From Lachnoclostridium sp. UBA3320 (GTDB lineage Bacteria > Bacillota > Clostridia > Lachnospirales > Lachnospiraceae), in contig DESG01000156.1 of the NCBI GenBank assembly GCA_002361175.1, positions 1 through 5,106 on the forward strand: a DNA stretch of 5,106 nucleotides, given 5' to 3'. The position numbers were made by a program, and so were the translations under genes. Below, one piece after another: positions 1-5,106 of the stretch. The notes beneath the pieces were generated by a model. That model was not told where the DNA came from and did not search any database. It worked only from the letters and a program-made list of their open reading frames with translations. Position 1 is the stretch's first letter, and every line of letters starts with the position of its first letter.

Positions 1-33
1 GGGTATTTGTGCGCTTTTTTACATTTATTATTT

Positions 34-64
34 AAAAATTAAATTAGCACAACAGGTTAATTTA
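34..64 (-). terminator. Weak AT-rich terminator-like hairpin after the last gene
   Basis: On the minus strand TAAATTA (64-58) and TAATTTA (46-40) form a 7-bp stem with an 11-nt loop, followed after one base by TTTTT (38-34). It lies 6 bases beyond the TGA stop of the BIG2 protein. The stem has no G-C pairs, so it would be a poor terminator by itself. The position is right but the call is tentative. Confidence 0.35.
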
Positions 65-70
65 GATATG

Positions 71-1615
71 TCAATTACAACTATATGCATAATAAACAAT
101 GCTATAATTTTCATACGATATATCATATGGCTTGCTAAACCATGTTATAGAGTTCTCTCCACTTTGCAAATAAAATGAACTCATAGAATCTTCTTCGTTA
201 TCAACAGTAGTTGCATACACTATATTCCCCATGTTATCCTTAAAAACCGCAACAATACCAGCACTTACTGTTATATTACTTGTGTTTTTTACAATACAAT
301 CAACTTTTTCTTTTCTGTCAATAGTTTCTATTTCTAAGCAATCCTTATATGCAACAATTCCATCTAAATCTTCAAACTTTTCACTCGTTTGTGCTGATAC
401 ATATTCTTCAGATGATATTTCGTATAAAGAATATGCTGTTTGTGATGGTGCTATAATAAGACTTTTATCTTCTGGCATCATAGCAGCAACTTTATTACCA
501 TTCACATCAAAAAAAGTAGCACTAGGTGTAAAATAAGTGGCTGTTTTTCCATTATTTGTATATTCAACTACAAATTTATCCTTAGTAATATAAGTTCTTT
601 CGGATAAATTTTCTTTCGATATAACAGTTGGCTTAACCACTGGTGTAGTTACAGGCTTAATGTTCGGTGTAACTGTAGGTTTTGGAGTAATTGCAATAGT
701 TGGTCTTGCAGTAGGTTCAATTATTGGCGTGCTTGTAGGTTGATTTCCGATGTTATCTATAGAACCGCTTGAATTTCCTATTATTATAATGTTCTCTGTA
801 TCATAACGAATATTATAATCCGAATTAAATATATGAAATTTAGTTTCTATATTTTTAACTTCACTCATTGGCGTTCTTTCTGCGTCTTTGCTAAGTATTT
901 CCATGCTATCTTCTGCTTTCTTATTAGAAGCTACTTCCATAGAACATATAGGGTCAACCATAAAGCTATTAATTGAAGTTTCTCTAACTTGTATTTCAAG
1001 TGTCTTGTTTGATGTATTCTCAATTAAAAAATTTATATCATAATCATTTTCTTCACCACTTATGCCAGTATATGTTATACTAACGTTTTCATCTTTATAT
1101 ATCAGTTTATTTTTAGGAGCAAGTGTCGGTGTTATAGTCGGTGCTATAGTTGGTTTAATTGTCGGTGATGTAGTTGGTTCAGGTATTACAGTTGGCACTA
1201 TGGTAGGTTCAATCTCTGGTGTGATTGTAGGTGCTATAGTTGGTATAGCTGTTGGTTTCGGTGCTGGTTGAAGAGTTGGTACTGGTATAGGATTTTGTCC
1301 CTTTTTAATGGTTATCTTGCATTTATACTCTTTCTTTCCTACCATTGCATAAATCTTAGTAGTGCCATAATCTACAGCTTTAAATTTAATTTGTTTCTTT
1401 GTTTCAGAGATTACCTCTATTTTTTCATCTTCTATTGACCATTTGGCTCTCTTTTTACTATTAAGCAGTTTAATAGTCTTTGTTTCGCCTACTTTCATTG
1501 TGATGCTCTTTGCACTAAGTTTTGTCTTTGTCTTTGCATTTGCTGGCGTTACTGGTAATAATGTAAATATTAATATTACTGCCATAATTAATGATACTAA
1601 TTTTTTGTTCTTCAT
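71..1615 (-). CDS. Secreted multidomain protein with BIG2 domain and PT-rich linkers
   Basis: This is a 514-residue exported protein of unknown function. Residues 1-27 form a clear signal peptide: Lys-rich start, hydrophobic core, and an Ala-Asn-Ala cleavage site. Residues 31-104 resemble a BIG2 bacterial Ig-like domain (LSAKSITMKVGETKTIKL start, GTTKIYA near the end). Residues 107-168 are a Pro-Thr linker with 11 PT dipeptides, mostly every four residues. Residues 171-280 form a predicted beta domain with an IENTSNK motif. A second PT linker spans 290-332. Residues 338-514 form a further beta-rich region whose end (IVKNTSN, then FKDNMGN) resembles FxLYD-type domains. There is no LPXTG sorting signal, lipobox or C-terminal membrane segment, so it is probably released or held non-covalently at the wall. 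The ATG at 1615 follows an AAGGAGA ribosome site by 7 nt and begins the signal peptide. It is the last gene of the run, 74 bp after the nuclease gene. Export and BIG2 are well supported. The role, perhaps adhesion or wall association, is inference. Confidence 0.9.
   Translation of the reverse strand: MKNKKLVSLIMAVILIFTLLPVTPANAKTKTKLSAKSITMKVGETKTIKLLNSKKRAKWSIEDEKIEVISETKKQIKFKAVDYGTTKIYAMVGKKEYKCKITIKKGQNPIPVPTLQPAPKPTAIPTIAPTITPEIEPTIVPTVIPEPTTSPTIKPTIAPTITPTLAPKNKLIYKDENVSITYTGISGEENDYDINFLIENTSNKTLEIQVRETSINSFMVDPICSMEVASNKKAEDSMEILSKDAERTPMSEVKNIETKFHIFNSDYNIRYDTENIIIIGNSSGSIDNIGNQPTSTPIIEPTARPTIAITPKPTVTPNIKPVTTPVVKPTVISKENLSERTYITKDKFVVEYTNNGKTATYFTPSATFFDVNGNKVAAMMPEDKSLIIAPSQTAYSLYEISSEEYVSAQTSEKFEDLDGIVAYKDCLEIETIDRKEKVDCIVKNTSNITVSAGIVAVFKDNMGNIVYATTVDNEEDSMSSFYLQSGENSITWFSKPYDISYENYSIVYYAYSCN
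620..748 (-). repeat. Second, more degenerate Pro-Thr linker
   Basis: This segment encodes residues 290-332 of the BIG2 protein and joins the middle beta domain to the C-terminal region. It has five PT dipeptides plus several TP pairs, with less regular spacing than the first linker. It is probably an extended interdomain spacer of the same origin. Confidence 0.65.
1112..1297 (-). repeat. First Pro-Thr repeat linker of the BIG2 protein
   Basis: This segment encodes residues 107-168 of the secreted protein. The PT dipeptide recurs mostly at four-residue spacing, a 12-bp period at DNA level. The peptide PTIAPTITP occurs twice, and the 15-mer GGTGCTATAGTTGGT occurs on the plus strand at 1140-1154 and 1230-1244. 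Other copies have diverged, which suggests an old tandem expansion. The likely role is an extended spacer between the BIG2 and middle domains. Such linkers often vary in length between strains. Confidence 0.8.
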
Positions 1616-1622
1616 TGAAAAA

Positions 1623-1630
1623 TCTCCTTT
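1623..1630 (-). promoter_or_regulatory. Ribosome binding site of the BIG2 protein gene
   Basis: The minus strand reads AAAGGAGA about 7 nt before the ATG at 1615. It fixes the start at the beginning of the signal peptide. The 74-bp gap upstream is very AT-rich. It has a TATGAT at 1648-1653 but no acceptable -35 partner, so no promoter is called there. Confidence 0.7.
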
Positions 1631-1689
1631 TTGTAAAATTTAAATATATCATATAGAAAGAAATTTGCAGAATATAATTAAAGAGAATT

Positions 1690-2325
1690 TTATTTCCTAC
1701 AAAATCGAGTAATTAAACTTTCTAAACTATAATCTCTTGTAGAGAAAAAGAAATCTCTTCTGTCAGATATATAATCTTTTTCTGTCAATGCGCTTCTAAT
1801 GTTATTTTCTATCCTTTCCCTTTCTTCTTTTTCATATGCTATTCTTTCTTCCTCTGTCATTTTGTAACTGTCTACCCTTATGCAATCGTACATTACATAT
1901 ATAATTTGATTAGGTGGTATTATTCTTGCCAATGCGATGCCTTTAGCGTTTGCATAATTAAGAGTACCTTTTTGAAAGCAACCTTTTCGCGTAATCATCA
2001 TTCCTTTGGTATTATCTGCACCGATTTGTTGCAATTTTGCATGAAATTCTTCCACATCATCAACAGGTATGCTATTTGAATAATCCTTACACTCTATTAC
2101 AACAATAATAGATGGACGCATATTTTTGTTTTCATCAGGATTACCAAGATATTTTTCTACAGACACATCAAATTCTATTTCTGCATCTCTATCTTTTGAA
2201 TAATATCTTGGTTTTCTTTTAATTATAACATTTGGATTTGAAACCATAAATTCGTTATTGTTGACAATTTCACAAATTTGTTTGTATACTTGTTCCTCGA
2301 ATGATGCTCCAGTATTTTTTACCAC
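1690..2325 (-). CDS. Stand-alone Mrr-like PD-(D/E)XK restriction endonuclease domain protein
   Basis: This 211-residue protein is predicted to be cytoplasmic and to cleave DNA. The restriction-endonuclease fold is visible in order: an N-terminal helix with Glu10 or Glu11, a strand with Asp53 in AEIEFDV (49-51 acidic, D53 the likely metal ligand), and a strand VVIECK with Glu78 and Lys80. Next come the helix VEEFHAKLQQIGADN (91-105), then ITRKGCFQKG and YANAKGIAL (111-132), the typical Mrr-family arrangement after the catalytic strand. All expected catalytic positions are present, so it looks active. Full-length Mrr proteins carry an N-terminal DNA-binding winged helix, which is absent here. 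Residues 156-175 are a charged, probably helical stretch, followed by a tail of unknown role. The start is GTG at 2325, supported by AGGAGG 9 nt upstream. No methyltransferase, helicase or specificity subunit lies nearby. DNA cleavage is inferred from the fold. The target, and whether it acts in defence, are unknown. Confidence 0.82.
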   Translation of the reverse strand: MVKNTGASFEEQVYKQICEIVNNNEFMVSNPNVIIKRKPRYYSKDRDAEIEFDVSVEKYLGNPDENKNMRPSIIVVIECKDYSNSIPVDDVEEFHAKLQQIGADNTKGMMITRKGCFQKGTLNYANAKGIALARIIPPNQIIYVMYDCIRVDSYKMTEEERIAYEKEERERIENNIRSALTEKDYISDRRDFFFSTRDYSLESLITRFCRK

Positions 2326-2334
2326 TTTTAATTT

Positions 2335-2340
2335 CCTCCT
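2335..2340 (-). promoter_or_regulatory. Ribosome binding site that fixes the GTG start of the nuclease
   Basis: A perfect AGGAGG on the minus strand lies 9 nt before the GTG at 2325. No ATG stands at this distance, so the GTG start is well supported. The site sits in a 43-bp gap after the stop of the preceding gene, and no terminator is visible in that gap. Confidence 0.8.
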
Positions 2341-2368
2341 GCGAATAAATCGTTTTTAATTAGTGTAA

Positions 2369-2830
2369 CTAACTACAAATTGCAACTTTTGTAACTTTGA
2401 AATTTTTAAACTCCAAAACCAAGCCTAAGCCAGAATCTTTATTCATGTTCAAATATTTTTTAAAATCCTTTTTGCTAAACTCTTGGTCGGGAGCTTCGCC
2501 ACCACGAGCAACATATTTAATATTTTTAGATAGCCTATATGTATGTATGCCTATGTTACTGACACTTTCCGTTCCATAGCCCTCATTCAAAGAGCCATGT
2601 ATAACAATAACTTTCTTTTTGATTTCTACTTTATAGACCACTCCTGAACCATAATCTAAATGGTTATGATAAGAAGAATTTGATTTTTGAATCAAGTCTG
2701 CTGAAAGTACCCTTGTTTTTGCAGATACTTCTTGTTTACTGCTTAAAATATAACCTAAAGCTAAAGTCAGTACAAGTAGAAAAGATAACAGTTTTATTGT
2801 TTCGTGTAGCTTCTTGATTATTTTAATCAT
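2369..2830 (-). CDS. Small secreted protein of unknown function
   Basis: This 153-residue protein is not assignable to a family from sequence alone. It begins with a basic stretch (KIIKK), a hydrophobic segment at about residues 13-29, and an EVSA-KT junction near 37 that looks like a signal peptidase I site. An uncleaved N-terminal anchor is also possible. The mature part, of about 115 residues, is Lys-rich and beta-prone. It has YKVEIKKKVIVIHGSL at 66-81 and a Lys-rich stretch near 119-125. Apart from Cys152, two residues from the end, the mature part has no cysteine. The ATG at 2830 has AAGGAGGG 7 nt upstream. That site overlaps the stop codon of the preceding secreted-protein gene, so the two are likely translated in a coupled way and may work together. 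Export is well supported; function is unknown. Confidence 0.85.
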   Translation of the reverse strand: MIKIIKKLHETIKLLSFLLVLTLALGYILSSKQEVSAKTRVLSADLIQKSNSSYHNHLDYGSGVVYKVEIKKKVIVIHGSLNEGYGTESVSNIGIHTYRLSKNIKYVARGGEAPDQEFSKKDFKKYLNMNKDSGLGLVLEFKNFKVTKVAICS

Positions 2831-2837
2831 TTAAGTA

Positions 2838-2846
2838 CCCTCCTTA
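2838..2846 (-). promoter_or_regulatory. Ribosome binding site overlapping the upstream stop codon
   Basis: The minus strand reads TAAGGAGGG. Its first three bases (2846-2844) are the TAA stop of the upstream secreted protein, and AAGGAGGG (2845-2838) is the ribosome site for the ATG at 2830. The overlap implies translational coupling of the two genes. Confidence 0.8.
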
Positions 2847-3416
2847 TTTTTCTGTTGTGAACCATGTCTCTGTTTTTTCGCCATTATTGTCATATCCAAA
2901 AATTCCATATGTGATAGGTAAACTATTAGAATCTACCAAAATAGCTTGTTTACATATAACAATCTCACCTGGGTACATTGAAGCTTCTATTAAGTCTGGT
3001 ATTCCATCTTTACATTTTACCTCTTTTGCCTTTAACTGAATATCACATTCAGAATCGAAAAACGAAGAATAAGGAGTTATAATAAGGTCTGCTGGTATTA
3101 ATTCTTCCCCATAAATATACTCAACTTTAAACTTCAAGTATACATATTCTTTTGAACCCTTTGGTTTTTTCTTAACTCCATTCTTCTTTAAATATTTTAA
3201 AGCTTCTTTGCCATCTTTATAGTCAATTAGCTTTATCTTGGCTTTCCCATAATACCTTGCGCCATATATATCTACTACACGTGACTTGTATGCAGAATAT
3301 GGTCTTTCTTTACTTCCGTTTGCCTTTGCCGCCTGTACTTGAACAGACAGGGTATTACTTGTTATTAAGCATAGCATCAATAATAGTAGTGTTATCTTCT
3401 TAAAATTTCCTTTCAT
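2844..3416 (-). CDS. Secreted protein with predicted Ig-like beta domain
   Basis: This is a 190-residue exported protein. Residues 1-30 are a signal peptide: KKIT, then a Leu-rich core, then VQVQAA with cleavage before KANG. The mature domain starts with NGSKERPYSAYKS and continues with alternating strands (KAKIKLIDYKDG, YVYLKFKVEYIYG, LIITPYSSFF). It ends with a MYPGEIVICKQAILV strand and YGIFGYDNNGEKTETWFTTE. A structured N-terminal motif, a framework strand with KFKV, a PGE turn and a closing strand resemble secreted DUF4352-like, Ig-type domains of Firmicutes. This is a resemblance by pattern, not a confirmed family. The mature chain has three cysteines (124, 135, 155), so at most one disulfide. 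The ATG at 3416 has AGGAGG 8 nt upstream. It lies 78 bp after the membrane OB-fold gene and 13 bp before the next secreted-protein gene. Ligand and role are unknown. Confidence 0.87.
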   Translation of the reverse strand: MKGNFKKITLLLLMLCLITSNTLSVQVQAAKANGSKERPYSAYKSRVVDIYGARYYGKAKIKLIDYKDGKEALKYLKKNGVKKKPKGSKEYVYLKFKVEYIYGEELIPADLIITPYSSFFDSECDIQLKAKEVKCKDGIPDLIEASMYPGEIVICKQAILVDSNSLPITYGIFGYDNNGEKTETWFTTEK

Positions 3417-3424
3417 GTGATAAT

Positions 3425-3430
3425 CCTCCT
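3425..3430 (-). promoter_or_regulatory. Ribosome binding site of the 190-residue secreted protein
   Basis: A perfect AGGAGG on the minus strand lies 8 nt before the ATG at 3416, supporting a start at the signal peptide. Confidence 0.75.
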
Positions 3431-3438
3431 GTGAATAT

Positions 3439-3478
3439 TGTATCGCAATAGAACAAAAGATTGCCCTATTACGATATA
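3439..3478. terminator. Intergenic hairpin, possible terminator on the plus strand
   Basis: Arms at 3439-3451 and 3466-3478 form a 13-position stem around a 14-nt loop. Read on the plus strand it has one G-U pair and one C-A mismatch, and TTTTTT (3479-3484) follows directly, which is the shape of an intrinsic terminator. Read on the minus strand, the direction of the genes, it still folds but lacks a U tract and lies 8 bases upstream of the AGGAGG of the next gene. It may therefore stop antisense transcription, or protect or attenuate the mRNA between the membrane gene and the secreted-protein genes. The role is unproven. Confidence 0.45.
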
Positions 3479-3494
3479 TTTTTTAAATAAGTAT

Positions 3495-4580
3495 CTAGTT
3501 GATATATTCTGCATCAACAGACGGAATTGTTACACTAGACCCTAAAACAGTTTTATAAGTTTCTGTGCCTGTACATTCGCCATAAACTGTTATATTATCA
3601 TCTTCAAGTATCTTATCTTCACCATCGGAATAAGAGTAATTTATGTACCATATATCACCATTACTATCTTCAACTCTTAATCCAACTGAATCAAACCACT
3701 CTTCCAAAACCTGTATAACAGTTCCAGATACTTTTATTTTCTTACCATCGTGCTTGTCAGGTTTTCTTTGTATAGTTTTATAATCATATGTCTTGCATTT
3801 TGCAATATAAGTGCTTTTTTCGTCTTGTATTTGTTTTTTCTTTTCCTCCTTTTGCTCTTTTTTAATTTCAGAAATATATTGTTTCTGGTTCTTCTTATCT
3901 TTGTCAATCTTATCTTTATAAGAAGATGCATCTTTCCCTTTTGCAACTAAATAACAATTATCAATAGTTAATGTTTCAGTGCCAAAATAAGAATGTGTGT
4001 CAGAAATCTCGCCAACAAAGCATACCTTATTTTCTTTCTTTAGTCCTGATATTTCTTCTTGATTCGTAAAGTTGCACGTAATTTCTTTAAAGAAGTTATC
4101 CTTATTTGTGTCAAATTGTAACATCTTATCTGACATATCTTTTATCTTACCATAAGACATGACTATGACATTTTTATAATATTCAGCATTTTTATAAAGA
4201 AATTTGATATCAACAAGCTTTATGTCTTTATTTTTGTATTTCTTTTCCCATGCCTTGGTGTCATTTTTCTTTTTACTACTTTGTTTAGCGTCCTTATTCT
4301 GTTCTTCTGATTTTTTAGGCTTAATAGTGTTTGTTACTTCCGTATCTTGCTTATTGCTTTGACTTTCTTCATCACCATTGCCAAACAAAGAACCAATAAT
4401 CCCTAATACGAAAAATATAATAATAGCTGTCAAACACCCTCGCTTTTTCTTCTGTGATACTGGCTTAGTAAGCTTCTTTTGCATAGATTTACTAGTTGTG
4501 TCTACAAGCTGTGCTGTTGACTGCCCCTCTCTTAGGAACTCCTCCTGTGTAAAATCTTGTTTATTTTCTCCTGTGTCCAT
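3495..4580 (-). CDS. Membrane-anchored protein with two extracellular OB-fold-like domains
   Basis: This is a 361-residue single-pass membrane protein. Residues 1-48 are hydrophilic and end in a basic patch (KKLTKPVSQKKKRG). A hydrophobic segment follows at about 49-67, so the N-terminus should be inside and the rest outside. Residues 68-115 are a low-complexity Lys/Glu/Asn/Ser spacer. Residues 118-214 look like a first OB-fold of the tRNA_anti-like type (NVIVMSYGKIKDM, KVCFVGEISD, TLTIDNCYLV). Residues 215-258 are a strongly charged Lys/Glu-rich helix, possibly coiled coil. Residues 264-361 form a second OB-fold-like module: YKTIQRKPDKHDGKKIKVSG, GTVIQVLEE, WYINYSYSDGEDKILEDDN, and ITVYGECTGTETYK. 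The second module is familiar in cell-surface and accessory proteins of Firmicutes, where its ligand is unknown. The ATG at 4580 has AGGAGG 5 nt upstream and a good promoter behind it. It is the first intact gene of the run. Topology and OB folds are inferred from pattern. Confidence 0.88.
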   Translation of the reverse strand: MDTGENKQDFTQEEFLREGQSTAQLVDTTSKSMQKKLTKPVSQKKKRGCLTAIIIFFVLGIIGSLFGNGDEESQSNKQDTEVTNTIKPKKSEEQNKDAKQSSKKKNDTKAWEKKYKNKDIKLVDIKFLYKNAEYYKNVIVMSYGKIKDMSDKMLQFDTNKDNFFKEITCNFTNQEEISGLKKENKVCFVGEISDTHSYFGTETLTIDNCYLVAKGKDASSYKDKIDKDKKNQKQYISEIKKEQKEEKKKQIQDEKSTYIAKCKTYDYKTIQRKPDKHDGKKIKVSGTVIQVLEEWFDSVGLRVEDSNGDIWYINYSYSDGEDKILEDDNITVYGECTGTETYKTVLGSSVTIPSVDAEYIN

Positions 4581-4585
4581 AATAT

Positions 4586-4591
4586 CCTCCT
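4586..4591 (-). promoter_or_regulatory. Ribosome binding site of the OB-fold membrane protein
   Basis: A perfect AGGAGG on the minus strand lies 5 nt before the ATG at 4580. The next downstream ATG would lack a comparable site, so this start is favoured. Confidence 0.75.
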
Positions 4592-4610
4592 ACGTTTATT
4601 TTATTGTTAA

Positions 4611-4639
4611 ATTGTACCACAGAAAGTAAATTTTGTCGA
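4611..4639 (-). promoter_or_regulatory. Sigma-A-type promoter with extended -10
   Basis: On the minus strand the -35 box is TCGACA (4639-4634, five of six matches to TTGACA) and the -10 box is TACAAT (4616-4611, five of six). They are separated by exactly 17 bp. A TGG triplet directly before the -10 supplies the extended -10 TGn element. Transcription should start about 7 bases further on, leaving a short leader before the AGGAGG of the OB-fold gene. It is the only convincing promoter in the window and may drive all five intact genes. No operator-like dyad overlaps it. Confidence 0.7.
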
Positions 4640-4843
4640 ATAATATTAAAGGAAAAGTAAAATTTTAATTAAAAAAAGGTAACAGTTCAAATACCCAATG
4701 TCACTAAGTTAATGTTAGATGGAAATAAAACTTTAAAAAAAACAGATCAAAACTATTTTTTTAACTTCTTTTTTTAATTTTAGTCAACACGAATAGACAG
4801 ATTTGCATCTGTCGAAAAAAAGGGGATATTCATTTTACAAAAA
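4640..4843. other. AT-rich non-coding region between IS remnant and promoter
   Basis: No gene is visible in this stretch. It contains an A/T-only perfect inverted repeat (TTAAAAAAA at 4733-4741 against TTTTTTTAA at 4756-4764, 14-nt loop), a second T7 run at 4769-4775, and the hairpin listed separately at 4796-4813. The segment around 4691-4710 (AACTTAGTGACATTGGG on the minus strand) recalls sequence seen downstream of IS4-type transposases, but this is from memory. If correct, the IS remnant extends to about there. No terminal inverted repeat or target duplication could be defined because the other end is outside the window. Confidence 0.5.
4796..4813. repeat. Perfect 7-bp hairpin downstream of the transposase remnant
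   Basis: GACAGAT (4796-4802) and ATCTGTC (4807-4813) pair perfectly around a TTGC loop. It lies about 30 bp beyond the transposase stop. On the minus strand a T7 run precedes it and no T run follows directly, so it is not a standard terminator for the transposase. It could be a subterminal structure of the IS or a transcript-end stabiliser. Confidence 0.55.
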
Positions 4844-5106
4844 TTATGCTACTCTATAAAAGAAGCTATGATAAATCTTACGTGTTGCCTTACGCTTGAA
4901 TTGTCTATTAGGTCGTATGGGAATAAGATTTTTAGCTACAATAGCTTCTAAATTGGGTGATGTTGTTTTTCCTTCATAAAATAATCTACACATATGTACA
5001 GCAACTGAAAAATTTATTTTATATGTATGTTTTTTTTGCTTTTTATTAATGACTACGCTAGAAGTAATCATTTCAGCAAAGTTGAGACTGTAAAATTAAC
5101 TGTGTA
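4844..5106 (-). pseudogene. C-terminal remnant of an IS4-type DDE transposase
   Basis: The 75-residue open stretch from an ATG at 5071 to the TAA at 4844 matches the C-terminus typical of clostridial IS4-type transposases. It runs ITSSVVINKK, then INFSVAVHMCRLFYEGK, then PNLEAIVAKNLIPIRPNRQFKRKATRK, and ends in FFYRVA. Recognisable transposase sequence continues upstream of the ATG (FYSLNFAE, codons down from 5095), so this ATG is internal and not a real start. That reading then meets a TAA at 5098-5096. One extra T in the short T run at 5095-5092 would restore a reading of QLIFYSLNFAE, which suggests a frameshift. The conserved catalytic Asp residues and the C-terminal Glu would lie further upstream, outside the window, so this piece alone cannot be active. 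The gene is broken here whatever lies beyond the edge. No ribosome site precedes the internal ATG. The family call rests on remembered motifs and the exact IS is not named. Confidence 0.72.

Noticed and set aside
1..9. GGGTATTTG at the window start also occurs on the minus strand at 4695-4687, hinting at paired IS ends
   Set aside because: Nine bases only, and the match does not continue. Chance is a sufficient explanation in AT-rich sequence of this length.
1062..1271. Plus-strand reading frame with a glycine-valine repeat (GVIVGAIVG pattern)
   Set aside because: It is the reverse complement of the Pro-Thr linker of the secreted BIG2 protein; the regular repeat is inherited from that codon pattern. 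The minus-strand gene is clearly real.
3437..3442. TACAAT on the minus strand before the 190-residue secreted protein gene as a possible -10 box
   Set aside because: No -35 match exists at 16-18 bp, there is no extended -10 TG, and the start point would fall on the ribosome binding site.
3734..3950. Reading frames on both strands inside the OB-fold gene, one Lys/Arg-rich and one Phe/Leu-rich
   Set aside because: Both are shadows of the Lys/Glu-rich helix of the real gene and arise from its A-rich codons. Neither has family features or a supporting context.
4378..4629. Plus-strand reading frame over the start of the OB-fold gene
   Set aside because: It overlaps the promoter, ribosome site and membrane segment of the minus-strand gene and has no recognisable features.
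1..5106. CRISPR array, tRNA or rRNA gene, or toxin-antitoxin pair
   Set aside because: No regularly spaced direct repeats with unique spacers, no cloverleaf or rRNA motif, and no recognisable toxin or antitoxin. The two coupled small proteins both carry signal peptides, unlike a typical type II pair.

Overview
The window is AT-rich and has strong AGGAGG-type ribosome binding sites. It encodes lysine- and asparagine-rich exported proteins with a bacterial Ig-like (BIG2) domain and Pro-Thr linkers. Together these point to a low-GC Firmicute, most likely a gut or rumen clostridium of the Lachnospiraceae type. That placement is inferred from style, not from a marker gene. All recognisable genes lie on the minus strand, so transcription runs from high to low coordinates.

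Layout in transcription order. (1) 5106-4844 holds the degraded C-terminal end of an IS4-type DDE transposase, cut by the window edge and carrying an in-frame stop. (2) 4843-4581 is non-coding. It contains an A/T-only inverted repeat, a perfect 7-bp hairpin and, next to the first gene, a good sigma-A-type promoter with an extended -10. (3) 4580-3495 encodes a single-pass membrane protein with two predicted extracellular OB-fold-like domains. (4) 3416-2844 and 2830-2369 are two small secreted proteins, only 13 bp apart. (5) 2325-1690 is a stand-alone Mrr-like PD-(D/E)XK nuclease with a GTG start. (6) 1615-71 is a large secreted protein with a signal peptide, a BIG2 domain, a PT-rich linker, a beta domain, a second PT-rich linker and a C-terminal beta domain. 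(7) 70-1 is a short AT-rich tail with a weak terminator-like hairpin.

The five intact genes are co-directional with gaps of 78, 13, 43 and 74 bp, and only one convincing promoter was found, upstream of the first. A single operon, or at least strong readthrough, is therefore plausible. Four of the five products are predicted to be exported or membrane-anchored and built from small beta domains, which suggests a cell-surface or envelope role. The intracellular nuclease is the odd member and could be a defence-type gene that landed in the cluster. The IS remnant next door marks this as an accessory, rearranged region. No complete known system such as restriction-modification, CRISPR or toxin-antitoxin can be assembled from these genes, and no precise function can be assigned to the secreted proteins.
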